Source: Costus lasius (lineage: Eukaryota; Streptophyta; Magnoliopsida; Zingiberales; Costaceae). Taken from it: a stretch of DNA of 64,000 bases. The translations under genes were made by a program, and so were the position numbers. The DNA lies in NCBI GenBank assembly GCA_027563935.2, contig CM050453.2, forward strand, positions 62,046,018 through 62,110,017, given 5' to 3'. Below the pieces are notes generated by a model. It was not told the DNA's origin, ran no database searches, and saw only the letters and a list, made by a program, of their open reading frames with translations. Shown piece by piece: positions 21,315-32,431 of the stretch; position 1 is the first letter of the stretch; each line of letters opens with the position of its first letter.

Positions 21315-24300
21315 ATGAACTTCAATGTGCGATCCCTACTGGAAAGGGAGAAGTTTGCTGGGCCGAACTTCTCTGACTGGTTTGGACACCTTAAGATCGT
21401 TCTTAAGGCAGAGAGGAAACTGTATGTCCTCGAGACGGCGATACCGCCGCAGCCCGCTCCGAACGCCGCAAGGGCGGTTCGGGAAGCCTATGAAAAGCAC
21501 GTCAATGATAGCATTGATGTCGCTTGCCTGATGCTAGCGTCTATGACGCCACCGCTGCAGCGTCAGCATGAGGACATGTCGGCTATAGAGATTATAGCGA
21601 ACCTCAAGATGCTGTATGCTGCACAGGCAAGGACTGAGCGCTACAATTTGACGAAGCTCTTCTTTCAGAGCAAACTGGCTGAAGGGAGCCCAGTGGGAGC
21701 TCACGTGCTCAAGATGATTGGGCACAAGGAGGCTCTAGAGAAACTGGGGCATACCATCAACCAGGAGCTTGCTGTGGACATTATTCTGCAGTCTCTCCCG
21801 CCTTCATTCGACGCGTTCATTATTAATTTTAATATGAACAAAATCGATTGTACTCCGGCAGAGCTGCTGAATATGCTCTTGACCACTGAGGAGACTCTGA
21901 AGGGTAAGCCTTCGACCTCTGTCTTAATGGTTCCTTCCAGGAACAAGAAGAAGGGGAAGAAGGGCAAGGCCACTGTCAAGAGCTACAGCAAGGCTCTGAA
22001 GCAAAAGGTGAAGCGGTCCAAGGAATACAGGTGTTTCCACTGTGGCCAGCTGGGTCACTGGAAAAAGGACTGTAAAGCGCTCCAAGGAGATAAGAGGGGA
22101 AGCATCGCTTCTGGCTCAGGTATATTCGTGACTGAGGTCATGTTTTCTTCTTCTATATCATGGGTGTTGGACACTGCATGTGGAGTTCACATTTGTTCAA
22201 ATGTACAGGAACTCAAGAGAAGAAGGCAGGTGGGACAGCATGAGGTGGACCTACGCGTTGGAAACGGAGCACGGGTTGCTGCTGTTGCTGTAGGAGACTA
22301 CTTCATTTCTTTACCATCTGGCATTGTATTGGAACTAGACAATTGTTATTTTGTTCCCAGTATTACTAAAAATATTATCTCCATTCCTGCTCTTGTCAGG
22401 AAGGGATTTTCCTTTGAATGCAATATTTCAAAGTGTGTTTTATCTTTAGATAATATTGTTTATGCAACTGGTTCAATTAGCAATGGGTTATTCATGTTGG
22501 ACATGGAATGTTCGATACAGCAAATTGATATTAAGAAAGCCAAGTATGCTGATGACAGCACCTTGTTATGGCATAGTCGTTTAGGCCATATTAACGAGAA
22601 ACGCATTAAGCGGTTGCATGATCATGGACTGCTGGGATCATTCTCCTATAAGGAGATTGATACATGCAAAGCTTGTTTGATGGGTAAAATGACGAAGTCA
22701 CCTTTTCCTCATAAAGGTCAAAGGGCTTCAGGTTTACTTGACCTTATACACAGTGATGTGTGTGGGCCATTTAGTAAACATGCCAGAGGTGGCTATCAGT
22801 ACTTCATTACCTTTACTGATGATTTCAGTAGGTATGGCTATGTCTATCTGATGAGACATAAGAGTGAATCTTTTGACAAGTTCAAAGAGTTCAAGAATGA
22901 AGTACAAAATCAGCTAGGCCGAAATATCAAGGCACTTCGCTCAGATCGAGGTGGTGAATACTTGAGTCATACGTTTACTGACTATCTGAAGGAGTGTGGG
23001 ATTATCTCACAGCTCACTCCGCCAGGAACACCGCAATGGAATGGTGTGTCCGAGAGGAGAAATAGAACGTTACTTGATATGGTTCGTTCTATGATGAGTC
23101 AGGCTACTCTTCCATACTCCTTTTGGGGTTTTGCGCTGGAAACAGCTGCAAAGGTACTAAACCGAGTGCCATCCAAGGCAGTTTCTAAGACTCCATATGA
23201 GTTATGGTATGGGAAACGGCCGAGCTTGACATTTATCAGGATCTGGGGCTGCGAGGCTTATGTCAAAAAGCTCGCCTCTGGGAAACTAGAGAGCAGATCT
23301 GACAAATGTATCTTTGTCGGTTACCCTAAGGAAACTAAGGGTTATTATTTCTACGATCCCAAGGAGAACAAGGTTTTTGTTGTTCGGACGGCCATATTTC
23401 TTGAGAAGGAGTTTCTTCTGCAAGAGGCCAGTGGGAGAGAAATAAAGCTGGATGAGAATCCAGAAGAAGGACAAAGTGACCAAGCAGAGTTGGATGAGCC
23501 TGAGCCGGTAGAACAGGTTATTGAACAACCTGAGGCTCAGATATCACGGGAACCGCGAAGATCGGGAAGGATCCGTCGACAGCCTGAGCGCTATGACGGA
23601 GTCTACATCATTGATCATGATGAACCCCTCACTTATGCGGATGCGGTCAGTGGACCGGAGTCAGCGAGATGGCTTGAAGCTATGCGCGCCGAGATGGACT
23701 CCATGTCAGATAACCAAGTTTGGGATTTGGTTGATCCGCCTCCGGGAGTTATCCCTATAGGCTGTAAATGGATCTTCAAGAAGAAGATTGACATGGATGG
23801 TAACGTAGTTACCTATAAAGGCAGGCTAGTTGCGAAAGGTTTCAAACAAATCTACGGGATAGATTATGATGAAACTTTCTCACCTGTAGCCATGTTTAAG
23901 TCTATTCGGATTCTTTTCGCGATAGCTGCATACTATGATTATGAGATCTGGCAGATGGATGTGAAAACAGCTTTCCTTAATGGAAATCTGGATGAGGATG
24001 TGTACATGACACAACCAGAGGGTTTCACTAATCCAGCAGATCGTCATAAGATATGCAAGTTAAAGAAGTCTATTTATGGACTTAAGCAAGCATCTAGAAG
24101 CTGGAATATTCGTTTTGATGAATCAGTCACCGAATTTGGTTTCATCAAGAACGAGGATGACCCGTGTGTATATAAGAGGTTTAGTGGGAGCGTAATTACT
24201 TTTCTAGTCCTCTACGTCGATGACATCTTGATCATTGGAAATGACATTCCTGAAATGCATGCTGTTAAAGCATGGCTGAGGAAATGTTTCCAGATGAAAG

Positions 24301-25196
24301 ATTTAGGAGAAGCAGCCTATGTATTAGGTGTGAAGATCTACAGGGATAGATCTAAGAGGCTTCTCGGGCTGTGCCAGAGTACTTACATCGATAAGGTCCT
24401 GGAGAGATTTCATTTAGAGAATTCTAAACGAGGATATCTTCCAGTCAGACATGGTCTGAATCTTTCGAAGAGTCAGTGTCCACAAACACAGACTGAGAAA
24501 GATGAAATGGACAATACGCCTTATGCTTCGGCTATTGGTTCCATTATGTATGCGATGTTGTGTACTCGCCCAGACGTCGCTTACGGGTTAAGCGTGACCA
24601 GTCGTTTCCAAGGTAATCCAGGTATGGCGCACTGGATTGCAGTCAAGAATATTTTAAAATATCTGCGGAGGACCAAAGATATGTTCTTGATATATGGTGG
24701 TCAGGAAGAACTCAGTATTGAAGGATATACTGACGCTTCGTTCCAGTCTGACCAGGATGATTTCCGATCGCAATCAGGCTATGTTTTTAGCTTTAATGGA
24801 GGTGCAGTGGTGTGGAAGAGTTTCAAACAGTCAACTGTTGCTGATTCCACAACAGAAGCCGAGTATGTTGCAGCCTCGGAAGCATCCAAGGAGGCAGTGT
24901 GGATTCGTAAGTTCGTGAGAGAACTTGGTGTCGTTCCTTCGAGTGCAGATCCTTTGGTTATCTTCTGTGATAACACTGGAGCAATTGCACAAGCAAAGGA
25001 ACCACGGTCGCACCAGAAGTCCAAGCACATACAGAGACGGTTTCATTTGATCAGGGAGATCATAGATCGTGGCGAGATCAAAATCTGCAAGGTTCATACA
25101 GATGACAATCTGGCTGACCCGCTTACCAAGCCTCTGGCGCAGCAGAAGCATGAGAAGCACTGTAATAATATGGGTTTGAGATTTCTCAACCATTAG
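21315..25196 (+). CDS. Copia Gag-Pol polyprotein of element D
   Basis: This 1293-residue polyprotein is in one frame. Gag covers about 1-235, with a zinc knuckle (C240, C243, H248, C253) that binds element RNA. Protease follows, with D286-T287-A288 in VLDTACG; a Gly is usual at the third place, but all relatives here have Ala. Integrase has the HHCC finger from about H420 (HSRLGHI) to C451/C454 and catalytic D481, D544 and E580, with VSERRNR around the Glu. A basic, Pro/Glu-rich linker precedes reverse transcriptase (about 800-1050, FLVLYVDD at 963-970). RNase H begins near GYTDASFQ and ends near HTDDNLADPLTKP. The order PR-IN-RT-RH defines Ty1/copia. The start is the first ATG after the leader and is shared with A and G. 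No break was found. Confidence 0.95.
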   Translation: MNFNVRSLLEREKFAGPNFSDWFGHLKIVLKAERKLYVLETAIPPQPAPNAARAVREAYEKHVNDSIDVACLMLASMTPPLQRQHEDMSAIEIIANLKMLYAAQARTERYNLTKLFFQSKLAEGSPVGAHVLKMIGHKEALEKLGHTINQELAVDIILQSLPPSFDAFIINFNMNKIDCTPAELLNMLLTTEETLKGKPSTSVLMVPSRNKKKGKKGKATVKSYSKALKQKVKRSKEYRCFHCGQLGHWKKDCKALQGDKRGSIASGSGIFVTEVMFSSSISWVLDTACGVHICSNVQELKRRRQVGQHEVDLRVGNGARVAAVAVGDYFISLPSGIVLELDNCYFVPSITKNIISIPALVRKGFSFECNISKCVLSLDNIVYATGSISNGLFMLDMECSIQQIDIKKAKYADDSTLLWHSRLGHINEKRIKRLHDHGLLGSFSYKEIDTCKACLMGKMTKSPFPHKGQRASGLLDLIHSDVCGPFSKHARGGYQYFITFTDDFSRYGYVYLMRHKSESFDKFKEFKNEVQNQLGRNIKALRSDRGGEYLSHTFTDYLKECGIISQLTPPGTPQWNGVSERRNRTLLDMVRSMMSQATLPYSFWGFALETAAKVLNRVPSKAVSKTPYELWYGKRPSLTFIRIWGCEAYVKKLASGKLESRSDKCIFVGYPKETKGYYFYDPKENKVFVVRTAIFLEKEFLLQEASGREIKLDENPEEGQSDQAELDEPEPVEQVIEQPEAQISREPRRSGRIRRQPERYDGVYIIDHDEPLTYADAVSGPESARWLEAMRAEMDSMSDNQVWDLVDPPPGVIPIGCKWIFKKKIDMDGNVVTYKGRLVAKGFKQIYGIDYDETFSPVAMFKSIRILFAIAAYYDYEIWQMDVKTAFLNGNLDEDVYMTQPEGFTNPADRHKICKLKKSIYGLKQASRSWNIRFDESVTEFGFIKNEDDPCVYKRFSGSVITFLVLYVDDILIIGNDIPEMHAVKAWLRKCFQMKDLGEAAYVLGVKIYRDRSKRLLGLCQSTYIDKVLERFHLENSKRGYLPVRHGLNLSKSQCPQTQTEKDEMDNTPYASAIGSIMYAMLCTRPDVAYGLSVTSRFQGNPGMAHWIAVKNILKYLRRTKDMFLIYGGQEELSIEGYTDASFQSDQDDFRSQSGYVFSFNGGAVVWKSFKQSTVADSTTEAEYVAASEASKEAVWIRKFVRELGVVPSSADPLVIFCDNTGAIAQAKEPRSHQKSKHIQRRFHLIREIIDRGEIKICKVHTDDNLADPLTKPLAQQKHEKHCNNMGLRFLNH

Positions 25197-25216
25197 ATTA
25201 AGTGCAAGTGGGAGAT
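25197..25216 (+). other. Polypurine tract of element D
   Basis: The sequence aagtgggaga ends two bases before the 3' LTR at 25217. This purine run would prime plus-strand DNA synthesis. The same tract occurs at 15070-15082 in A and, reversed, beside the LTRs of F, G and H. Confidence 0.75.
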
Positions 25217-26890
25217 TGTTGGGGTATGCCCTTAAGGCTAATGTTTGAGGCCTATGGGAATGTATCAGTATCATGTAATAAACTGTTATGTTTATAAAGG
25301 CATGGTTGTTATTCAGTTAGTTACATTGTCTGCTGCAATATATGTTCTTCTGAATAATGTCTCAAAGCTGTTCAGCTGGGCTGACATGCAATTATGTCCT
25401 TAGTCGATATATCTTGGTGAACATGAGACAGCCTTGATATGGTCAAGACTAATATGTGTTCTAATCTTATAGGATGCTTCGAGCATGGAATAAGATGTAG
25501 ACTCATGGGTACATTGGATGTACTGGACAGACCCTACTAGGATGTTCAATTGTTTGTCACAATGTGAATATTCCTTGAATGTGACAAGTGGCACATTTCC
25601 TCTGACTTGAGATCACTTGTGTTATCTAAATGATGATTGCCATTGTTTTGAGGTAGTTCAATATCATTTGAAACATAATGATTATAGACTATCTTGGATG
25701 GTGAGCTTGAATCAGGTTAGGGCACTAGTGATAGACATAGGATTGCCGTCTCCTTGTTTAAGGAGTGTGATGTTCTAAAGGGGCCCCCTGGATGAGATGA
25801 TTGAGAAAGTGTATGGCCATACCCAGGTGACTGTGTTCATCTGATCTAATCATGCACATCATATTGGAGTTACAAGCTTGACAGGCTTGTCCAATAAGAA
25901 CATCCAGTGGCAAAGGAAATATGCATGCCTTGTGAATTGATTCACACTTGTGCTATGGTTTGGGTGTAGTCTTGGAAGACTCTTTCCTTTATATCGGGAG
26001 ACAGTGATGTGTTGCTAGATACCCCTCACTGATCGTGATAATGAGAATTATCGTTACCGACATTTAGAGGAAACCCTCAGGGTCGCACAATTTGATGATA
26101 TGGCTTACTTAAGTCAGATCGTGTGGACTGAATTGTTCGGGTTCAGTTTAAAGGGATTTAATCTCTGATTGTAAGTGAGATCTGGTCTAATCATGTTTGA
26201 TTGATTAGGGCTTGAGATCGGTAAGCTTTGATCGAGAGATTGGATGCTAGATCGGTCAGATCAGGAGCATCGAGAGATTGACGGTCAGATCAAGAACTTA
26301 AGTGTTTATTGTGGTCTGGACTGATTGCTTGGTTTATTTGGTTATTGAACCAAACTTAAGTGAACCGGCTCATGGATGAGCGCTTGGTTCAATTCAAAGA
26401 AGAGAGGAAAATGCGATTGGTTAAATGCATGAACACATGATCGCATGAAAGAGTGAGGTTGGCTATTTTTAGCAACCACGTCTCCATGTCTTGTGTGGAG
26501 CGCATATCGTGTGGCCTCCTCTCTATTCTCGTCGCCTCCTCTCGTGTTGATCATTATTCTTCACGCCTTGAAGAGTCGAAAAGAAAAACAAGCAAGCTCT
26601 CTCTCATTTCCCATACGAAGGACTCCTTGAAGATTTGCTAGCACAAAGTCGCCAAGGAAGTAGTCGCCTTCTCATTGTGTGCGTCATCTAAGGAGAAGAG
26701 GCACTTGCGTCTTTGATTCTAAGACACCATCAAACCGATGGCAATGGTATGATTTTATCTCTTGTGCAATCGGTTTTTTAAGTTGATAATAATACATGCA
26801 TCAAAGGTCCTAGAAACCCTCCTTTCCGTTGCTTTAAAAATTACATGCGCCTATCTAGGGTTTCGCCCCCCTTATTTAGGGGTTCTTTCA
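25217..26890 (+). repeat. 3' LTR of element D
   Basis: It is the same length as the 5' LTR, and the sequence appears identical by eye over its whole length, including three short frames that translate identically. It ends at ggttctttca, followed by target copy ccttt. Confidence 0.93.
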
Positions 26891-26895
26891 CCTTT

Positions 26896-26940
26896 AGGCT
26901 CCACTTTTATCTTCGTGGCTTGTGGTTCCTGTCCGCATCA
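26896..26940 (-). repeat. 5' LTR of element B, segment 3 of 3
   Basis: These are the last 45 bp of the split LTR, matching 5114-5158 with one visible difference (cttgta versus cttta type near 26907). It ends at ccgcatca, and then aggtg, the second target copy of element B, follows at 26941-26945. Confidence 0.88.
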
Positions 26941-26945
26941 AGGTG

Positions 26946-27229
26946 GCTCCCTTAAGTCCTATTCTTCGCTTAACTTGTTAAAACTCTTCCATGTTAATCA
27001 ACAATTTAGAAAGCACTACAACAAGAAGATCATCTTACACTACATTTGCTACCAAAAAGCATAATGACCATTGTAGATTTGCTTTTGTTTTGAGGGTATT
27101 ATAATGTGACTCTTCAAATTCAGAATTAAATTCAAAATTAAATTCAACATTAATCTCAGAATTAATTATAGAATTAAATGCAGGATTTAATTCCCAGAAT
27201 TAAATACAACATTTAATTAACCATGATGT
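26946..27229. other. Rest of element J LTR, then AT-rich repeats
   Basis: By position this resumes the J LTR that B interrupted. No clear LTR terminus was found, so the J boundary is open. From about 27117 to 27222 there is a run of degenerate attaaat/aattaaat units, possibly the edge of the H LTR. No gene is seen. Confidence 0.4.
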
Positions 27230-28409
27230 TTATTGGGCCAGGCAACTTATTATCATGGGCTATTGGGCCTCAAGGCCTATTAGGCCTTACACCCCAACTA
27301 GGCTTTTCGCCCATTGGGTTTAGAGGCCCATTGGTCTATGCACCAAGCTTAGTCTTCATTTGCCCATTTCGCCCAAATGGCCTATTGGGTCCATTTAGCC
27401 CATTTGGCCAATTTGGCCTACTAGGCCCATTTGGCCCATCTGGCCCAAAAATGAAGTTAGCTCCAATAAGTCCCTTCCATCTCATCAGGCACAATGGCGC
27501 TGATAGATTCTCCTCAATAGATCCGAGTTATCCAATAACTCGATCAATAGGCTACCCGATCAATACGAGAACCCGAGTTTCAAGTTATGCGACCCTATAG
27601 GTTCCTCTAACGTTGGCAGTGATAAACTTAGGTCATCACAAGCAGTGAGTGGCACCTAGCAGTGCATCGCTGCTAACCAAGTCTTCGGAATGGATATCAG
27701 CATCAACATCCCCATCATCGCAACAAGATACCGATGCATTACAGTCTCTTTGCCAAACTGATATCCAATTGGACAAAGTGTGTCACCACTTTGTTTTCAC
27801 CCAATCTCATGATCACGACTAAATCAGGCTTTCACCTGTGTGTGGCCACACATTTTTAGTCATGCAACCATAGGGGGGCCCGTGGATATCAAGCTTCCCG
27901 CAGGAAGGGGCAAATCCTATGTCTGTCCATTGATCTTCTCATATGGGTCGTGACTTACCCAATGACAACCGTTATGACCTCCCTGCTACAGCGAGGCGTT
28001 AGGTTGTATCAAACGATATAGAAGGGTCAATGACCTCATGTCAAGGGATCAATGCATCTCCTGTCACTTGTGAGCTTAACTCATGACACCAAGTTAGAGC
28101 CTCACAGCGAGTGGGTCTAGTATATCCACCACTGATATACCCATATGCCTGCCTTAGCACCCCGTGCCTAACCAGCCCATATACCAGTCTCACATGTACC
28201 AGAGATATCCCTTATCCACTCAGGTACTCGACTGGGGACACACTGTTTGAGCACAAATACAATCTGTCTCTAGGGACATTATTATCCATGTACATAATCG
28301 AAGATGTAAACATAGCATAATAACAACAATGCCAAAATGATATATTAAATATCAAAGTCAAGTAGTGCAAGATGGACCAACAATGGGTCCAAGGGTATAT
28401 ACACCAACA
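27230..28409 (-). repeat. 3' LTR of old Copia element H
   Basis: The right end accaaca is followed by atctcccacttgcactt, the reversed polypurine tract seen in F and G, so this is the 3' LTR of a minus-strand Copia. The left edge is uncertain. Bases 27230-27450 hold a dense cluster of GGCCCA/TGGGCC motifs. The remainder resembles the K LTR at 1260-2232. The 5' LTR of H must lie right of the window. Confidence 0.6.
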
Positions 28410-30112
28410 ATCTCCCACTTGCACTTAAACTTAGTTATTGAGAAATCTCAACCCCATGTCTCTTGTATGACCAACACACTTTTGCTGCGCCAAAGCCATG
28501 GTCAGTGGGTCTACCAGATTGCTATCTCTGTCAACTCTGCTTATCTTGACATCACCTTTGCCAATGATCTCTCAGATCAGGTGAAATCTACTGAGTATGT
28601 GTTTGGATTTTTAATGAGACCGTGGTTCCTTTCCCTGTGCCATCGCTTTATTGTTGTCACAATAGAGCTCAATCGGATCCACAGCAGTTGGAACCACCTG
28701 AAGTTCAGAAATGAACTTCCTTATCCAAATGGCTTCATTGGTTGCCTCAGAAGCAACGACATACTCAGCCTCAGTTGTAGAATCAGCTACAATTGACTGC
28801 TTAGAGCTCTCTGAGCTCATAGCACCGCCACTTAATATGAACACATAGCCTGTCTGCTATCTTAAGTCATCAGGGTTTGACTGGAACGATGCCTCAGTGT
28901 AGCCCTGAACACTAAGCTCTTCCTATCCCCATAGACCAAGAACCACTCTTTAGTTCTTCTTAGAAACATAGAATGTTCTTTACAGCACCTAGTGCTGCAG
29001 ATCTGGATTGGATTGGTATTGGCTAGTTATACTCCAAGCATAAGCCATGTCTGGTCTAGTACACAACATCGCATACATGATCGAACCTATTGCCGAAGCA
29101 TAGGGCACTCGACTCATGTCGTCTCTCTCAGCCTGTGTCGCGGTACACTAGCTCTTGGAGAGAATAAGCCCATATCTCACTGGAAGGTATCCTTTATTGG
29201 ATTGCTCCAAGTTGAACCTCTCCAGGACCTCATCAATGTAAGTACTCTGACTAAGGGCCAGGAGATTCTTGGATCTATCCTGGTAGATCCTCATGCCTAG
29301 GATATAGGCGGCCACCCCTAAGTCTTTCATCTCAAAACACTTCCCCAACCATGTCTTCACAGCTTGAAGACTAGAGATGTCGTTTCCAATGAGTAGTATG
29401 TCGTCGACATATAAGACCAGAAATGTCACCAAGCTCCCACTGAATTTCTGTATACACAGGCGTCATCTTCGTTCTTGATAAAGCCGTAATCTCTTACTGC
29501 CTCATGAAATCGAAGATTCCAACTTCGAGATGCTTGCTTTAATCCATAAATGGATCTCTTTAGCTTGTAGACATTATTGGCCTGTGCAGGATGGATGAAG
29601 TAATCCGGTTGTGTCATATACACATCCTCTGTCTGCTTTCAGTTAAGGAATGCTATCTTTACATCCATCTACCATATCTCATAATTGTGATATGCAGCTA
29701 TAGCAAGCAAGATTCGAATGGACATGAACATGGCAACTGGCGAAAAGGTTTCATCATAGTCCACCCCATAGATTGGTTTGAATCCTTTAGCCACAAGTCT
29801 ACCCTTAAAGGTAACTATGTTGCCATCCATGTCAGTCTTCCTCTTGAAGTCCCATGTACACCCTATAGATTTTACCCCATCAGGTAGCTCAACCAAATCC
29901 CAGACTTGGTTAGCCGGCATGGAATCCATCTCAGATCTCATGGCCTCAAGCCATTTCTCAGAGTCCGGTCCAGCGACCGGCTCATCATAGGTCCTGGGTT
30001 CATCCTCAATGATGAAGATCTCATCGTGTTGGGTCAGCAGCGACCCGTACCTCCCAAGTGCACGACGAATCCATCCAGACCTACGTAGGGCCTATGTCTG
30101 AGCCTCCAGTTG
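28410..30112 (-). pseudogene. Element H pol: RNase H and reverse transcriptase remnants
   Basis: This minus-strand Copia pol fragment is broken in several places. Recognisable pieces are RNase H (28611-28844, with STTEAEYVVASEA), RT with LYVDDILLIGND (29148-29432), RT with KSIYGLKQASRSW (29426-29623, different frame) and RT N-terminal part with VDYDETFSPVAMF (29669-29941). A frameshift lies near 29430 and stops lie between the other pieces. Sequence similarity to D is clear but much lower than among A, D, F and G, so H is an older, different subfamily. At 30108-30112 (agttg) it is interrupted by element C and resumes at 35631. Confidence 0.8.
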
Positions 30113-32041
30113 TGATGGGGGCAGGAACCACCGGCCAAGAAGATACAAGTGGAGCCTAAGGTTACCGTAGGCGACCTACGAAAGCTCGGAGTCTCACGAA
30201 TAAAGCTAGCATGCTCACTCTTAAAGCTAGCTCAAAATAATGAGAATAATTACTCAAATGACTTCAAGACATTTCAGCTCAATAAGTTGCCGCAATAAAT
30301 TCCAAAATGTGACTGCATCCACGGTGGAGGAAACAAGCAACACGATAATATTCAGCCAGCAACCAGCAAGTAGGGATTTCATCATACGCACGTCAACGCT
30401 TATCTTCATTGCTGCAAGGATGGAAATTCCAACGTCTCTTGCCAGCCATATTCGCTCAGCTCAAGCTGCTCAACGTCTCTCTGCTGAAGAAGGAAACTAC
30501 AACGTTCGGCAGCAACGTTTCTCCCAGTGTGTTCCTATATGAATCATGTATGAACCTTGTAATCGGCAGATTGTTGTGAAAGAATGGAAATGGTTTCTCT
30601 TCCGATGAATCGGATGTCTCCTTCTTTTCTCTGAGCTGCTTGTCACCTAGTCTTCTCTTCTCCTCCTTCTAGGGCTGAGCCCCTCCCTCTTCCTTTCTTC
30701 TCTAATCTCTCCTTCTTCCCCTAATTCTCCTCCGCCGCTGCCAACATCGCACACCCAGCAAACCTGCAGATTGCCGTCATTTTGTGATCTCGCCGCCGGC
30801 GATCCAGCCGTCGGATCCTCACAAGACTTCAGCCACCACTCTTCCATCCCATGAAGAATCTTCAGCTGCCGGCATCCGCCCATCCCTTGCTCCGATTTCC
30901 GGAATCAAAACGCCGATTTCGATCCCCTATTTTCGCCCTGCTCACAACCTAGTTCCGCCCTTCCGCATCATGCTCCTCCGACAGGCGGCCAATCAACCCC
31001 AAACTCCGGCCACGTCCTTGCCTCCTTCATATGAGCTTCCAGTTGTAGCAGGTTCCAAGATTGCGCATCACCGGTCGTCCGACGACGACCTCTATTTTCT
31101 GGTGCACTTCCCCTGTTTCGATAGACCATTTGCTCCTCCACCTGCACCAGCTTCCCATCGCCATCCTCGCCACGATCCACCTCCGTCTCCTGGTGCTCCG
31201 ACGACATCAATGCCCCATTGTCCTCTCTTTGTCTCTAATGTCTTCCATGAGCAACCCATGTTCTAGCGCCGTTGATAGCCTCAAGCCCAACTTCCAGTTT
31301 TCCACTCTGTTCTTGCTTCCAGATTTCTGGGTTTTGCTTTTGAAACTAATTTGATTACTCTTCTTTTCGCAGGTACTTTAAGAGTTCAGTGCAACAAAAT
31401 TCTTAACATTTGGCACCACACGGAAGCACGCATCTTGATCTATCATCCGGAAAACTCGGTTCAATCCAACAATGCATGGATGATTATGGGAGACATGGCA
31501 TATTTTGATATCTGAAATAACTTCTGCAATGGTTTTATGATCTAATCTGATTAGTGTTTTGTTGTAGGTTTTAAGCATGCTCCGAGAAGCTTCCAACTCT
31601 AATCCTTGGATCCAATAGCAAGATCTCATCCTTCTCTTTCATTTGGATCAGTTGGGACAAATTAAGATTAAACAAACAAACCTGCAAGCCGGTGCAACTT
31701 TTGATAAATGATATATTTCTGCACTAGTTTTATTCTTTAATCTGAGTAGCTGTTTTGCCCCTGATGTCCTTATTACTTGATAGATCTTCAATCTGCAATT
31801 CTTATATGATTTAAAAGAACTAGTGTTGTTTTATATGCTGGTTTAATTGGTTCAATTTTTGAAACACTGGATCCTCATATAACATATAGCTACTTTTTAT
31901 AAATGATTAAAGTTGCCCTGGAATTCTGATATCTATTTCTGGCTGCATTCTGAATTTTGAAGGTTTTTTTTCCTGAAAATACAAAATAAAAAAAAATAGT
32001 TTTAATTCGTAGCATAAGTCACACGCTTCCCCCCTACATCA
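30113..32041 (+). repeat. 5' LTR of element C
   Basis: This LTR is 1929 bp, TG to CA. Its start, including agatacaagtggagcct, and its end, cctacatca, are shared with the B LTR, while the middle is largely different. Pro/Ser-rich frames around 30784-31266 come from GC-rich LTR sequence and have no recognised domain. Confidence 0.87.
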
Positions 32042-32431
32042 GTTTGGTATCAGAGCAAGGTTTGTGGGCAACTCTTGTCCGCCCGCACGATCCTTTGTTT
32101 TGCTCTTTGCATTTAAAAACAAAAAAAATTTCATGCTTTCATGATTAGTTATTTTCTTGTTATTTAGTTTGCATATCTTAGGTTATTTGCTAGTTGTTGT
32201 TTATGTGGTAAAAAAAATTGCTTATATTGAGAACAATTATGCATAGAACTGCATAATATTTCTGGATTTTTGCTATGCACCTCAAATTCTGCATTTGATT
32301 TCTGAATTTTGTTTTGTTCATATTGCTGTCATCAACTTGCTGCAATCAATTCTGATTTACTGCTAGGTTTGTTTATAGTTTTTGCACTCAAACAATAGTC
32401 ATTTCCTGCTTGCTAAGCTTCTTGTTTTATC
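32042..32431 (+). other. Primer site and leader of element C
   Basis: The primer site tggtatcagagc (32045-32056) is a perfect match to the plant initiator Met-tRNA type. The first 80 bp (ggcaactcttgtccgcc and following) match the B leader. The rest is T-rich with no supported ORF. Confidence 0.75.

Larger units (their letters stand above)
17820..26890 (+). mobile_element. Element D: intact Ty1/copia retrotransposon
   Basis: D has two 1674 bp LTRs in which I could find no difference, TG/CA ends, and target duplication ccttt at 17815-17819 and 26891-26895. Primer site, polypurine tract and an unbroken 1293-codon polyprotein are all present. Everything needed for autonomous transposition can be seen, and the matching LTRs imply a very recent insertion. 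It lies in the 5' LTR of element B, 1035 bp from the insertion point of A. Confidence 0.95.
3460..26940 (-). mobile_element. Element B: gag-only gypsy-like LTR element, host of A and D
   Basis: Two 1699 bp LTRs flank an 1888 bp internal region with one ORF. The outer ends are TG and CA, and the target duplication is aggtg on both sides. The right (5') LTR is split by elements A and D; its three pieces add up to exactly 1699 bp. There is no reverse transcriptase, RNase H or integrase, and the internal region is too short for them, so B must rely on proteins from another element. The arrangement resembles the plant non-autonomous class called TR-GAG. About 25 LTR-LTR differences were seen by eye, mostly transitions, so B is older than A and D, as the nesting requires. 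Confidence 0.85.

Noticed and set aside
27223..27600. Plus-strand 125-codon frame rich in Gly, Pro, Leu and Phe
   Set aside because: It is produced by the GGCCCA-rich LTR repeat, has no known domain and is antisense to element H.
28365..28796. Plus-strand 143-codon frame
   Set aside because: It is the antisense of the H RNase H region. Equivalent antisense frames occur opposite the same part of D, F and G.
30784..31266. 160-codon Pro/Ser-rich frame, with a counterpart at 34494-34859
   Set aside because: It is LTR sequence of element C. The counterpart in the 3' LTR has a different length because of substitutions, so it is not maintained as a gene.
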